64,000 nucleotides of DNA, from positions 2,915,389 to 2,979,388 of the forward strand of contig NZ_KK211187.1 in the NCBI RefSeq assembly GCF_000620805.1. The letters run 5' to 3'. Each line of letters begins with the position of its first letter. Position 1 is the first letter of the stretch. A model generated the notes under the pieces. The model had not been told where the DNA came from. It was given only the letters and a program-made list of their open reading frames with translations, and ran no database searches. Below, piece after piece: positions 17,588 to 25,775 of this stretch. A program made the translations under genes and the position numbers. This DNA comes from Exiguobacterium undae DSM 14481 (lineage in GTDB: Bacteria > Bacillota > Bacilli > Exiguobacteriales > Exiguobacteriaceae).

Positions 17588-18356
17588 AGGCTGTCCCAAC
17601 AAGCGCTGCTCCAGCAAGTGCTACGAGTGCCCAAGTTGTTGCCATTGAAGAGTTTTCCGTTGTTCCGCCGAGACCAGTGTCCGGCATTGCTGCCATTTCA
17701 CCGCCATCTGGAATCAAGAGGACGTCGAAGGCTGGTTCTCCTTCAAGTAAACCAATTGCAAGTGCTGTATAGTTTTTGCCACTGTCGAGCTTGATACCAT
17801 CTAGTGCTTTGACGACATCTGTCGCACCGGCTGGGCGTACTTCAAGATCATACGTGCCGGCATCCAGTGTGCCATAATCTGAGACTTTCGAGAATTCGAG
17901 GTCGCTGAAGAGTGGATCTCCACCTTTTGGAGCGACGTCAACTGCTGGTGCATCCGGTGCAAAGTGAGCGACACGGACCATTGATTTGCCGTCTTCCCCT
18001 TTGCCGTTATCTTCCATAACAGCAAGTTTGATGTCTGCTAATTTACCGATTGCCGCAACAGAATAGAATTTTCCCGCTTCGATGTTGAGTGTTTGAGAAA
18101 GTACAGGATCTTTTGTTGTACCTGCTGCGAAGACTTCTACTTTATGTTCTCCTTCTGGGAGAGTGAGATAATCTGTGACTGCTTTAAACTCCGCTCCTGA
18201 CACGGCTTTTTTGCCGTCGACAGCGATGTCAACTGCTGGAGCATCCGGCGAAGCATGAATTACACGTACCATTGCCTGATGGTCCGCTGCGCCTACTGGG
18301 AGCACAAAAAGTGCGAATAGCAGAGCAGCTGTAACGAAAGATAAAATCTTTTTCAT
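17559..18356 (-). CDS. Cell-wall-anchored DUF4397 protein (probable sortase substrate)
   Basis: 265 residues from the ATG at 18356, eight bases after GAGAGGTGG. A signal peptide ends near VGAADHQ. Two DUF4397 repeats follow, each opening with MVRVxHxxPDAPAVD and closing with a strand ending in xVFAAG or xVRPAG. The C-terminus is a sorting signal: MPDTG at about 224-228, a Gly/Thr/Ser spacer, a hydrophobic stretch (WALVALAGAALVGTAYVV) and the charged tail RRKENA. M replaces the L of LPXTG. The next gene is a class F sortase overlapping its end, so the pair forms a dedicated substrate/enzyme unit. Confidence 0.9.
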   Translation of the reverse strand: MKKILSFVTAALLFALFVLPVGAADHQAMVRVIHASPDAPAVDIAVDGKKAVSGAEFKAVTDYLTLPEGEHKVEVFAAGTTKDPVLSQTLNIEAGKFYSVAAIGKLADIKLAVMEDNGKGEDGKSMVRVAHFAPDAPAVDVAPKGGDPLFSDLEFSKVSDYGTLDAGTYDLEVRPAGATDVVKALDGIKLDSGKNYTALAIGLLEGEPAFDVLLIPDGGEMAAMPDTGLGGTTENSSMATTWALVALAGAALVGTAYVVRRKENA

Positions 18357-18518
18357 CTTTTTTTCCACCTCTCATGTCATGATGTATTCCGCTCTCAAAC
18401 CAACATTTCGTTTTACACTTAGAACATTTCCCTTGTGGTGACATCTTAAACTTAAAGTAAATCACAACCTCTGTAAATGTTTGAGTGTGCTGTTTTTTCA
18501 AAAATTGCATATTGCGAT

Positions 18519-18545
18519 TTTATTTCAAATGAAATAAATTATAAT
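18519..18545 (+). promoter_or_regulatory. Inverted-repeat operator and -10 upstream of the Lrp-type regulator
   Basis: Nine-base arms TTTATTTCA (18519-18527) and TGAAATAAA (18530-18538) are separated by AA and sit immediately before TATAAT (18540-18545). AT-rich dyads of this kind are typical of Lrp/AsnC autoregulation. Confidence 0.6.
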
Positions 18546-18575
18546 TAAAAACAATAGAAAAGAAGGTTTTTGATT

Positions 18576-19034
18576 ATGAATTCATTAGATATGAAGATAA
18601 TTAAGTTACTTATGCAAGACGCTCGAATGAAGTGGTCGACCCTTGCAAAGCACATTGGCTTATCGGCTCCCGCAACAGCTGACCGCGTCAACCGTTTACA
18701 AGAACAAGGGATAATTCGTCGGTTCGAGACGGTGCTCGACCCTGCGCGGCTTGGCTACGATCTCGGCGCATTCGTCGCCGTTTCTCTGGAACGCCCCGAA
18801 CACCGTGATCCTTTTTTACAACGGATTCAGGAGTTGCCGCATGTCCTTGAATGCCATCATGTCGCAGGAGAAGATGATTATCTGCTGAAAATCCGGTGCC
18901 GCAATACCGAAGAATTGGACGATATCATCACGAACCAGATCAAAAGTCTGCACGGCATCTCCCGGACGAAAACGACGATCATCATGCGGACATTAAAAGA
19001 ATCGACGGCTTTACCTCTGCTTCCGGAGGATTGA
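18576..19034 (+). CDS. Lrp/AsnC-family transcriptional regulator
   Basis: 152 residues from the ATG at 18576 (AGAAGG nine bases upstream). An N-terminal winged helix-turn-helix (LDMKIIKLLMQDARMKWSTL; helix LSAPATADRVNRLQ) is followed by an alpha-beta RAM domain with the ligand-loop region HHVAGEDDYLLKIRC. These regulators sense amino acids. The next gene, four bases downstream, is a LysE-type exporter, so the likely role is control of amino acid efflux plus autoregulation through the dyad at 18519-18538. Confidence 0.92.
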   Translation: MNSLDMKIIKLLMQDARMKWSTLAKHIGLSAPATADRVNRLQEQGIIRRFETVLDPARLGYDLGAFVAVSLERPEHRDPFLQRIQELPHVLECHHVAGEDDYLLKIRCRNTEELDDIITNQIKSLHGISRTKTTIIMRTLKESTALPLLPED

Positions 19035-19037
19035 TCC

Positions 19038-19622
19038 ATGGTAATAAACGGTTTTCTGATCGGCTTCGCCATCGCAGCCCCGGTTGGACCAATCGGGTTA
19101 CTCTGTATCCAACGGACGCTTCAGTTCGGTAGACGTTTCGGATTCGTTTCCGGTTTAGGCGCTGCCACAGCGGATTTAATTTATGGATTGATCGCTTTAT
19201 CCGGCTTATCACTGATCCAGCTGTTTGTGACACATACCGTTCCGCTTCAATTCGTCGGCAGTCTGTTTCTCTGTTATTTCGGTGTGAAGACACTTAAGCA
19301 GACACATGCGGTTCCGTTATCGAGGCCAACTACCTCATTAGCAGTAGCGTATGGATCGACCTTACTGCTCACGTTGATGAATCCGATGACGATTCTTGCC
19401 TTTTTAGCCATTCTTGCCCGTTTTCAGGAGACAACAGCATCGCCACTCAGCTTACTGCTTGGTATTTTTCTTGGTTCAGCCAGTTGGTGGCTGTTTTTAA
19501 GCCAACTGATGCATCTCGTCAAAAAACAAATTTCCCCTGCTCTCTCCCGCTCCATTCAATATTTGTCGGCTTTCTTGTTGCTGGGTTTTGGTGGATACGG
19601 ATTGTATGAACTTCTGATATGA
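19038..19622 (+). CDS. LysE-family amino acid exporter
   Basis: 194 residues, about six membrane helices. It opens with FLIGFAIAAPVGPIGLLCIQ, the conserved first-helix motif (xxPGPxxxxx-like) of the LysE/RhtB superfamily, and has LMNPMTILAFLA in the middle, matching the family's second conserved region. It exports amino acids or analogues across the membrane; the substrate is not predictable. It forms an operon with the Lrp-type regulator and ends at a strong terminator. Confidence 0.9.
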   Translation: MVINGFLIGFAIAAPVGPIGLLCIQRTLQFGRRFGFVSGLGAATADLIYGLIALSGLSLIQLFVTHTVPLQFVGSLFLCYFGVKTLKQTHAVPLSRPTTSLAVAYGSTLLLTLMNPMTILAFLAILARFQETTASPLSLLLGIFLGSASWWLFLSQLMHLVKKQISPALSRSIQYLSAFLLLGFGGYGLYELLI

Positions 19623-19624
19623 CG

Positions 19625-19662
19625 AAAAAAGGTCAGATCCTGAAAACCGGATCTGACCTTTT
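19625..19662. terminator. Bidirectional terminator between lysE-type gene and speB
   Basis: Perfect arms GGTCAGATCC (19631-19640) and GGATCTGACC (19649-19658) flanked by A6 and T4. Confidence 0.92.
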
Positions 19663-19667
19663 CGTTT

Positions 19668-20540
19668 TTACTTGATGAATCCAATCATCATTTCACGTAA
19701 GACTTTGGCAGCTGCGATTGCTGTCATGTCAGACTGATCATACGCCGGACAGACCTCAACCAAATCGGCTCCAATGACGTCGACATCCGCACGTGCAATC
19801 ATATGAACGACTTCGAGTAATTCTTTTGTCGTCACACCACCGATTTCCTGCGTCCCGGTTCCGGGTGCCGCCGAAGGATCGAGCACATCGATATCGATCG
19901 TCACGTAGACCTTTTTACCGGCAAGCTTCGGTAAAACGGCTTTTAACGGTTCGACGATTTCATATTTAAACAAGTTGTAACCGGACGTCTTCGCCCATTC
20001 AAACTCTTCTTTCATTCCTGAACGAATACCGAACGAATAACAGTTTTCCGGTCCGATCAAGTTCGCAATTTTTTTGAGTGGTGTCGAGTGCGACAACGGC
20101 TCTCCTTCATATGAATCACGTAAGTCCGTATGTGCATCAAAGTGCAGGACAACAAAATCATCATAATGTTTGTCAAAGGCTTTGACGACCGGCCATGTGA
20201 CGAGGTGTTCGCCTCCCATACCGAGCGGGAACTTTCCTGCCGTCAACAACGAATCGACGTATTCTTCGATCATGTCGAGTGACTTTTGGGCATTGCCGAA
20301 CGGCAACGGGATATCGCCAGCATCAAACAATTTGGCATCGGCGATATCGCCGTCAAGATACGGACTGTATTCTTCGAGTCCGAGTGACACTTCACGGATC
20401 CGGGCCGGACCAAATCGTGAGCCGGGACGGAAACTGACCGTCCAGTCCATCGGCATACCGTACAATACACCTTTTGCATCTTCGTGAGTCGGTTGACTCG
20501 CGATAAACACTTTACCTGAATAAGCTTCATCAAAACGCAT
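19668..20540 (-). CDS. speB: Agmatinase SpeB
   Basis: 290 residues from the second ATG (20540), seven bases after GGAGG, giving the N-terminus MRFDEAYSGKVFI as in Bacillus SpeB. Ureohydrolase metal ligands are all present: His112 in GGEH, Asp135/His137/Asp139 in DAHTD, and the later DIDVLDPSAAPGTG. It hydrolyses agmatine to putrescine and urea with two Mn2+ ions. It follows speE, so putrescine made here feeds the neighbouring spermidine synthase. Confidence 0.95.
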   Translation of the reverse strand: MRFDEAYSGKVFIASQPTHEDAKGVLYGMPMDWTVSFRPGSRFGPARIREVSLGLEEYSPYLDGDIADAKLFDAGDIPLPFGNAQKSLDMIEEYVDSLLTAGKFPLGMGGEHLVTWPVVKAFDKHYDDFVVLHFDAHTDLRDSYEGEPLSHSTPLKKIANLIGPENCYSFGIRSGMKEEFEWAKTSGYNLFKYEIVEPLKAVLPKLAGKKVYVTIDIDVLDPSAAPGTGTQEIGGVTTKELLEVVHMIARADVDVIGADLVEVCPAYDQSDMTAIAAAKVLREMMIGFIK

Positions 20541-20562
20541 CATTATTCCTCCAGTCATAGAA

Positions 20563-20591
20563 AGGAGTGCCCCTAAAAACGGAACACTCCT
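20563..20591 (-). other. Hairpin between speE and speB
   Basis: Arms AGGAGTG (20563-20569) and CACTCCT (20585-20591) with only a short T-run after it on the minus strand. It looks like an attenuating or RNA-processing hairpin that would lower speB relative to speE. Confidence 0.45.
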
Positions 20592-20600
20592 GACGTACAA

Positions 20601-21440
20601 TTAAATCGTTAAATCTTTGACGAACTTCGGTAGCGCGAATGCTGCTGTGTGAAGTTCCGGTGTATAGTACTTCGTTTCGATCTCGTGGAAACGCTCTGGT
20701 GCGACAGCGAGAGGATCATGTTTTTTCGATCCAATCGTGAATGTCCACAGACCGCTCGGATAAGTCGGAACGTTGGCAATGTAGAGTTTCGTGATCGGGA
20801 AGATCTCTTTGACATCGCGTTGGACATCACGGATCAAGTCTGGTGTGAACCATGGGTTATCCGACTGTGCGACGAAGATACCGTCTTCTTTTAATGCTTT
20901 TGAGATTCCTGAGTAGAAACCTTTTGTAAACAGGTTAACGGCAGGACCAACAGGTTCTGTCGAGTCAACCATGATGACATCATATTCATTGACTGCTTCT
21001 GCGATATGCATGAAGCCGTCTCCCACGATGACTTCAACACGTGCGTCGTCGAGACCACCTGCGATGTTTGGTAGATATTTCTTCGAGTATTCGATGACTT
21101 TTCCGTCGATTTCGACAAGAACAGCCTTTTCGACTGATGGGTGTTTTAACACTTCGCGGATGACGCCACCGTCTCCTCCACCAACAACCAGAACCGATTT
21201 TGGATTCGGGTGTGTGAAAAGTGGAACGTGTGCGACCATTTCGTGATATACAAACTCATCTCGATCTGTCGTCATGACCATTCCGTCAAGCAACAACATC
21301 GTACCGAACTCGTCCGTCTCAACCATCTCCAGGCGTTGAAACTCCGTTTGTTCGCTCTCATAAACGTGGTTGACACGGAATGTGATACCGTAATCTTCCG
21401 TTTGGTGTTCCGTGAACCATAACTTTAATTTTTGTTCCAT
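20601..21440 (-). CDS. speE: Spermidine synthase SpeE
   Basis: 279 residues. The N-terminal strand domain carries [19 protein letters not shown]. The Rossmann domain has VVGGGDGG (about 85-92) for decarboxylated S-adenosylmethionine and the catalytic region [11 protein letters not shown] with Asp159. It transfers an aminopropyl group to putrescine. AAAGGGG precedes the ATG. It lies immediately upstream of speB in the same orientation, the conserved Firmicutes arrangement. Confidence 0.96.
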   Translation of the reverse strand: MEQKLKLWFTEHQTEDYGITFRVNHVYESEQTEFQRLEMVETDEFGTMLLLDGMVMTTDRDEFVYHEMVAHVPLFTHPNPKSVLVVGGGDGGVIREVLKHPSVEKAVLVEIDGKVIEYSKKYLPNIAGGLDDARVEVIVGDGFMHIAEAVNEYDVIMVDSTEPVGPAVNLFTKGFYSGISKALKEDGIFVAQSDNPWFTPDLIRDVQRDVKEIFPITKLYIANVPTYPSGLWTFTIGSKKHDPLAVAPERFHEIETKYYTPELHTAAFALPKFVKDLTI

Positions 21441-21582
21441 TTGCGATAGAACCCCTTTCTTTCATCAAGACAAAAGTTGTTCGTATGCGAGTGGCGTTTA
21501 CGGCGCTTCTTAATCATACAAATGCGAGTATACCGGACTTTGAAAGAAACTTCTATATAATTCGAAAATTTTCAACCGTTTT

Positions 21583-22257
21583 TTAGTCGATGAATGTGAC
21601 GATTTCATCCAGGGACCGCCGCTGTTTTTCACGTTTTGGCTCGTCCGACCGATAACCGAAGGCAACCATGACCGGGACGGTAAAAACAGATCGATCCAGC
21701 AAATCATGCTGTTCCAAAAGTTGTTCGACCGCCTGCTGATCAAATCCTTCGATTGGACAGGAATCAATCCCGATTTGTGCTGCCGTCGACATCATGTTTC
21801 CGAGCGCAATGTAAGCCTGTTTTGCTGACCAATCTGCCATCGCTTTTTCATTGCGACCAATCTGAAAGTCTTCTTCGAGGAACAAGCCATATCGTTTCGT
21901 CCGACCGGCTTTCGCTTCGTCCGTTAAACCGAGCACATCCATCATATGTTGCACATGTGCCCCGTCCGGTTGCATCTGTTCGCCTGTCCGGGCGAGGAAG
22001 ATGACATAATGGCTCGCGGTCGGCAGTTGACCTTGCGCCCCCCACGAGACGTTCCGGATTTCGTTGCGGAGCGCTTCGTTTTGAATGACAAGCAGATTCC
22101 ACGGCTCATAGCCAAATGAGCTTGGTGAAAGACGTGCCGTCTCCAAAATAAATGAAAAATCTTCTGATGTTATTTTTTTCGTTGGATCAAATGACTTGGT
22201 TGCATGGCGGAACTGAAATGCTTCTAAAATCTGTTGTTTCGTTTGCTCGTGATGCAT
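21583..22257 (-). CDS. Nitroreductase-family NAD(P)H oxidoreductase
   Basis: 224 residues, an FMN-dependent nitroreductase fold. RHATKSFDPTKKI near residue 17 is the FMN phosphate-binding motif. LSPSSFGYEPWNLLVIQN is the conserved second motif and VMVAFGYRSDEP closes the domain. It is closest in pattern to YfkO/NfsB-like enzymes that reduce nitro compounds and quinones. Cytosolic homodimer expected. Monocistronic with an AGGAGG ribosome binding site; physiological substrate unknown. Confidence 0.9.
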   Translation of the reverse strand: MHHEQTKQQILEAFQFRHATKSFDPTKKITSEDFSFILETARLSPSSFGYEPWNLLVIQNEALRNEIRNVSWGAQGQLPTASHYVIFLARTGEQMQPDGAHVQHMMDVLGLTDEAKAGRTKRYGLFLEEDFQIGRNEKAMADWSAKQAYIALGNMMSTAAQIGIDSCPIEGFDQQAVEQLLEQHDLLDRSVFTVPVMVAFGYRSDEPKREKQRRSLDEIVTFID

Positions 22258-22544
22258 GGTTGATTCCTCCTGATTAATGTAGTGACTATTTGATACGATA
22301 TCAAACCCTTTTCAACACGTCTGTTATTTTGCTTCGTTGATGTGTGTTACAAAAAAGCAGGAACGGGAAATAATAAATATTCTTCTTGCTTTCGCCCTTA
22401 ACAGCAGGAGGTCTGAACCGCGCCATCAAGGGATTTTCACTGAAAACACTCAATGTAATTGAAGCCCTTCCACTTTTAGTCATTACCCATTGTGATTTGC
22501 CAGTTACCTCCAAAGTTTGTTACGGTAAGAACTTGCGTGATAAG
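22258..22544. other. Unexplained intergenic stretch upstream of opuD
   Basis: About 290 bases without a convincing gene. Open frames exist on both strands (22301-22513 minus, 22386-22589 plus) but lack ribosome binding sites and resemble translated noncoding DNA. The texture, including GGTCTGAACCGCGCCATCAA, differs from flanking intergenic DNA; a decayed mobile element end or a conserved noncoding RNA are both possible. I cannot decide from sequence alone. Confidence 0.35.
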
Positions 22545-22570
22545 GTTTCGTTTTCGAAGAACGCGGGAAT
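22545..22570 (+). promoter_or_regulatory. SigB-like promoter of opuD
   Basis: GTTTCG (22545-22550), 14 bases and GGGAAT (22565-22570) fit the SigB pattern GTTTAA-N12-15-GGGTAT. B. subtilis opuD also has a SigB promoter, which supports the call. Confidence 0.55.
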
Positions 22571-22637
22571 CATTAATGTCGTTGTCTAAAAGAAAAACAA
22601 AACTACATGTAAAATTCGAAAGAAGGTGTTGATCACG

Positions 22638-24194
22638 ATGGAAAATAATCGAAAAAGTAAGATCACGAACGTCTTTATTGTATCCGTCATTTTCTGTGTG
22701 CTCTTTACCATATGGGGAATCTTGCCTGAATCACTCATTGGTGCCGCAAATCTTGGCAATGTTACAGGAATCGCTCAAAACTTTGTCTCAAACGGCTTCG
22801 GCTGGCTTTATCTCATTGGTATGAGTGCCTTTTTATTAATTGCTATCTTCTTAATTTTCTCCCGTTTCGGTTCGATCCGACTCGGTAAAGACTCGGACCG
22901 TCCGGAGTACGGACTCATTTCCTGGTTCGCAATGTTATTCAGCGCCGGCATGGGGATTGGTCTTGTGTTCTGGGGTGTTTCGGAACCACTGACCCACTTC
23001 CATACACCTCCCGTCGCAACAAATGATCCAACGGAAGCTGCCTCGCTCGCGATGCGCTACTCGTTCTTCCACTGGGGGCTCCATCCGTGGGCACTTTATG
23101 CGATTGTCGCACTTGCCATCGCCTACTCGACGTTCCGTAAAGGACGTCCGGCAACAATCGGCGACACGGTCGCCTCACTGATGAAACCGAAGTACGAAGC
23201 AGCAGGTAAAGGAACGGTTGAAGTACTCGCCATCGTCGCTACTGCATTTGGTGTTGCAACGTCACTTGGTCTTGGTGCCCAACAAATTTCTGGAGGGCTT
23301 CATTTCCTCGTCGGCAGTATTCCGAACTCCTTCTTCACTCAATTGATCATCATCTTGGTCGTATCTGTCCTTTACATGATCAGTGCCGCTTCCGGTCTTG
23401 ATAAGGGAATCGTCCGTCTCAGTAATGCGAATCTCGTACTCGCAGCACTCTTGATGATTTGTGTCCTGTTCCTCGGACCATTCAGCTTCATCATGGATTT
23501 ATTCGTCCAGACGACAGGTGCCTACTTGCAAAACCTGCCGATCATGAGTTTCCGGGCATCCGCTTTTAATCCGGATGAACGACAATGGATTAATGATTGG
23601 ACGATTTTCTACTGGGCATGGTGGATTTCTTGGTCTCCATTCGTCGGAACGTTCATCGCCCGTGTTTCGAAGGGACGGACGATTCGTGAGTTCGTTCTTG
23701 GTATTATGCTCGTGCCAACGATTTTCGGTTTGCTGTGGTTCTCCGTCTTCGGCGGATCTGCGATCTGGAACGAATTGTTCAACAACGTTGATCTCATTTC
23801 AACGGTCAATGACAAAGGTGTCGAAACCGGCATGTTTGCCTTGTTCGAGACGTTTGGTGGTCTCGGAACCGTCCTCAGCATCATTGCCGTCTTCTTGATC
23901 ACAACATTCTTCATCACGTCTGCCGACTCGGCGACTTACGTCCTCGGGATGTTGTCTTCCGGTGGTAGCTTGATGCCGAGTCTGCGCATCAAATTGACAT
24001 GGGGCATCATCCAGTCATCCATCGCTGCCGTTCTCCTGTATGCCGGCGGGCTCAGTGCCTTGCAGGCAGCAGCCGTTCTCGCGGCCTTCCCGTTCATCTT
24101 TGTTGTCGGGATGATGGTGATTGCCCTGTTCATGGATCTTTCCAATGAACCGGATGCTGCGAAAGCAACAGATGATTTGAAAAAAGAAGCGTAA
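22638..24194 (+). CDS. opuD: BCCT-family glycine betaine transporter OpuD
   Basis: 518 residues from the ATG at 22638 (AGAAGG about 11 bases upstream; the GTG at 22626 lies on the ribosome binding site). Twelve membrane helices are expected. BCCT signatures are GMGIGLVFWGVSEPLTHF, with the betaine-site helix, and WAWWISWSPFVGTFIARVS. It is a sodium-driven importer of glycine betaine or similar solutes for osmoprotection. Monocistronic, with a SigB-like promoter upstream and a strong terminator behind it. Confidence 0.93.
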   Translation: MENNRKSKITNVFIVSVIFCVLFTIWGILPESLIGAANLGNVTGIAQNFVSNGFGWLYLIGMSAFLLIAIFLIFSRFGSIRLGKDSDRPEYGLISWFAMLFSAGMGIGLVFWGVSEPLTHFHTPPVATNDPTEAASLAMRYSFFHWGLHPWALYAIVALAIAYSTFRKGRPATIGDTVASLMKPKYEAAGKGTVEVLAIVATAFGVATSLGLGAQQISGGLHFLVGSIPNSFFTQLIIILVVSVLYMISAASGLDKGIVRLSNANLVLAALLMICVLFLGPFSFIMDLFVQTTGAYLQNLPIMSFRASAFNPDERQWINDWTIFYWAWWISWSPFVGTFIARVSKGRTIREFVLGIMLVPTIFGLLWFSVFGGSAIWNELFNNVDLISTVNDKGVETGMFALFETFGGLGTVLSIIAVFLITTFFITSADSATYVLGMLSSGGSLMPSLRIKLTWGIIQSSIAAVLLYAGGLSALQAAAVLAAFPFIFVVGMMVIALFMDLSNEPDAAKATDDLKKEA

Positions 24195-24202
24195 CTGTAG
24201 TC

Positions 24203-24240
24203 AGACCCTGTCTCCCTCATGCGGAAGACAGGGTCTTTTT
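24203..24240 (+). terminator. Terminator of opuD
   Basis: Perfect arms AGACCCTGTCT (24203-24213) and AGACAGGGTCT (24226-24236), then T5. Confidence 0.93.
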
Positions 24241-24272
24241 GGTATGCTGAAGATAAGAAAAGAGGTGGGGAC

Positions 24273-25115
24273 TTGCGTCTCAAAAAAAAATGGTTTATTC
24301 CACTCGGGATTCTTGCTCTCAGCAGTTGGTTTTTGTACCGGGAAAACAATCAAATCGACACGACGGCAGTAACCGTTCAATCGGATAAACTGCCTGCCGC
24401 GTTTGACGACTATAAAATCTTGCAGATTGCCGATTTGCACGGGAAATCGTTTGGTTCCCGTCAGACACATCTTTTGAAAAAAATTGATCAGCTCCAGCCC
24501 GATCTCATTTTAATGACGGGTGACTTGATTGACTCACGACGTGACGGTGAAGCAGATGCTCTTCTGCTGATGGAAAAATTGACGGCAGACTATCCTGTCT
24601 ATTTTGTCACCGGCAATCATGAAGTCCGGCGTAATTTCACGATTTTGCCGAAGCTTGAACAGCTCGGCGTAACGGTTCTGCGAAATACATCCGTTCCGCT
24701 TGAGCGGGAAGGACAGTTCATTGAATTGCTCGGAATCGACGATCCGACGACGACCCGCTGGAGTGAAGGGTTGCAAGAGCCGGACGGAATCCGTCAAAGT
24801 CTCGATCAAGCTCAGTCAGCAGTCGACACCAGCGCCTTCCAACTGTTGATGGCGCACCGGCCGGAATACTTGCCGTTGTATGCTGAACGAAACATGGACC
24901 TCGTCCTGTCCGGACATGCTCACGGCGGACAAATCCGGCTTCCGTTGACTGACGGGATGTATGCACCGGGTCAAGGATTTTTCCCGGAGCTGACAGCGGG
25001 ACAACACACCATCGAGCAGACAAAGATGATCATCAGCCGCGGACTTGGCAACAGCCTGTTTCCGTTCCGGATTTTCAATCACCCCGAGCTGATTGTCGTG
25101 ACATTACGCACGTGA
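24273..25115 (+). CDS. Membrane-anchored metallophosphoesterase (YkuE/YaeI-like)
   Basis: 280 residues if started at the TTG at 24273, which follows AGAGGTGGGG; an upstream ATG at 24219 lies inside the opuD terminator. One N-terminal hydrophobic helix (WFIPLGILALSSWFLY) anchors it outside. The calcineurin-like metal motifs are complete: IADLHGKSFG, MTGDLIDSR, VTGNHEV, MAHRPEY and LSGHAHGGQIRLP. YkuE-type proteins are secreted phosphoesterases acting at the envelope; the substrate is unknown here. Confidence 0.87.
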   Translation: MRLKKKWFIPLGILALSSWFLYRENNQIDTTAVTVQSDKLPAAFDDYKILQIADLHGKSFGSRQTHLLKKIDQLQPDLILMTGDLIDSRRDGEADALLLMEKLTADYPVYFVTGNHEVRRNFTILPKLEQLGVTVLRNTSVPLEREGQFIELLGIDDPTTTRWSEGLQEPDGIRQSLDQAQSAVDTSAFQLLMAHRPEYLPLYAERNMDLVLSGHAHGGQIRLPLTDGMYAPGQGFFPELTAGQHTIEQTKMIISRGLGNSLFPFRIFNHPELIVVTLRT

Positions 25116-25121
25116 TCCATC

Positions 25122-25210
25122 AAAAGGGGCAGACGTAAAACAAGGGTGGCAGATTATCATTCTGCCACCCTTGTCTTTGGAGAGACTGACTTTTGAGTCA
25201 GCCCCTTGTT
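25122..25210. terminator. Compound bidirectional terminator between convergent genes
   Basis: Core perfect hairpin ACAAGGGTGGCAGA (25140-25153) / TCTGCCACCCTTGT (25161-25174). A second small hairpin CTGACT-TTTG-AGTCAG lies at 25186-25201. An outer pairing of AAGGGGC (near 25125) with GCCCCTT (near 25203) could close the whole element. Confidence 0.75.
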
Positions 25211-25705
25211 TTAAGCCAATGCTTCATGTAATTCCGGTTCTGCATTCTCCCACATCTCCGGTTTATGTGTTTGCAGGAATTCACGCAACAATTGTTTCGA
25301 TGTCTCATCCATATGACTGACGACGATCCGACCTTTTAACGATTTGTCCATTTTGTTGACATGATCCGCCAAAATCTTAAAGCCGCGTCTCGCTTCGACA
25401 TCGACTAACAGGTCACACGCTGCGACGCCGCCGTAATAAAAGCCTTCCGGTTTCCGACCGACCGTCACCCAGACGATCCAGTACGGTTTCCCGTTTGGTG
25501 TATCCGCTTTGTCCGTCGTGAACTTAATCCGTTTTTCGATTGCCGCTTTGGCATGCATGGCGCCCATATCGATATAAGCTTCACCATCTTCCGGTGAGAT
25601 GATGACTGGTGACATGCTGTTTAGGCTCAACGTTCCGACACCAAATCCACCGTGTCCGTCTGTTGAGTTATCTGAAATGATATTAAAGTTAATTTTCTTT
25701 TCCAT
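25211..25705 (-). CDS. ywhD: YwhD family protein
   Basis: 164 residues. The opening KKINFNIISDNSTDGHGGFG and the following YIDMGAMHAKAAIEKRIKFT match the conserved N-terminus of B. subtilis YwhD as I recall it. It is soluble, with two Cys, and no catalytic motif is recognised. Function is unknown in the family. In B. subtilis it neighbours speE-speB and ywhB; here ywhB is 0.8 kb away, so part of that neighbourhood is kept. Confidence 0.82.
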   Translation of the reverse strand: MEKKINFNIISDNSTDGHGGFGVGTLSLNSMSPVIISPEDGEAYIDMGAMHAKAAIEKRIKFTTDKADTPNGKPYWIVWVTVGRKPEGFYYGGVAACDLLVDVEARRGFKILADHVNKMDKSLKGRIVVSHMDETSKQLLREFLQTHKPEMWENAEPELHEALA

Positions 25706-25775
25706 CGTTTACTCGTCCCCTTTTACCGCTGTTGCTTCTATCATACCGCATCCAACAGTCGGCGCAAGTCTTCGT

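Noticed and set aside
22380-22420. T-box-like AACCGCG string upstream of opuD
   Set aside because: The AGGTGGTACCGCG core is not matched and no specifier stem, antiterminator or aminoacyl/amino acid gene follows.
22301-22589. Overlapping ORFs on both strands as genes
   Set aside because: Neither has a credible start or ribosome binding site; kept only as an unexplained region.
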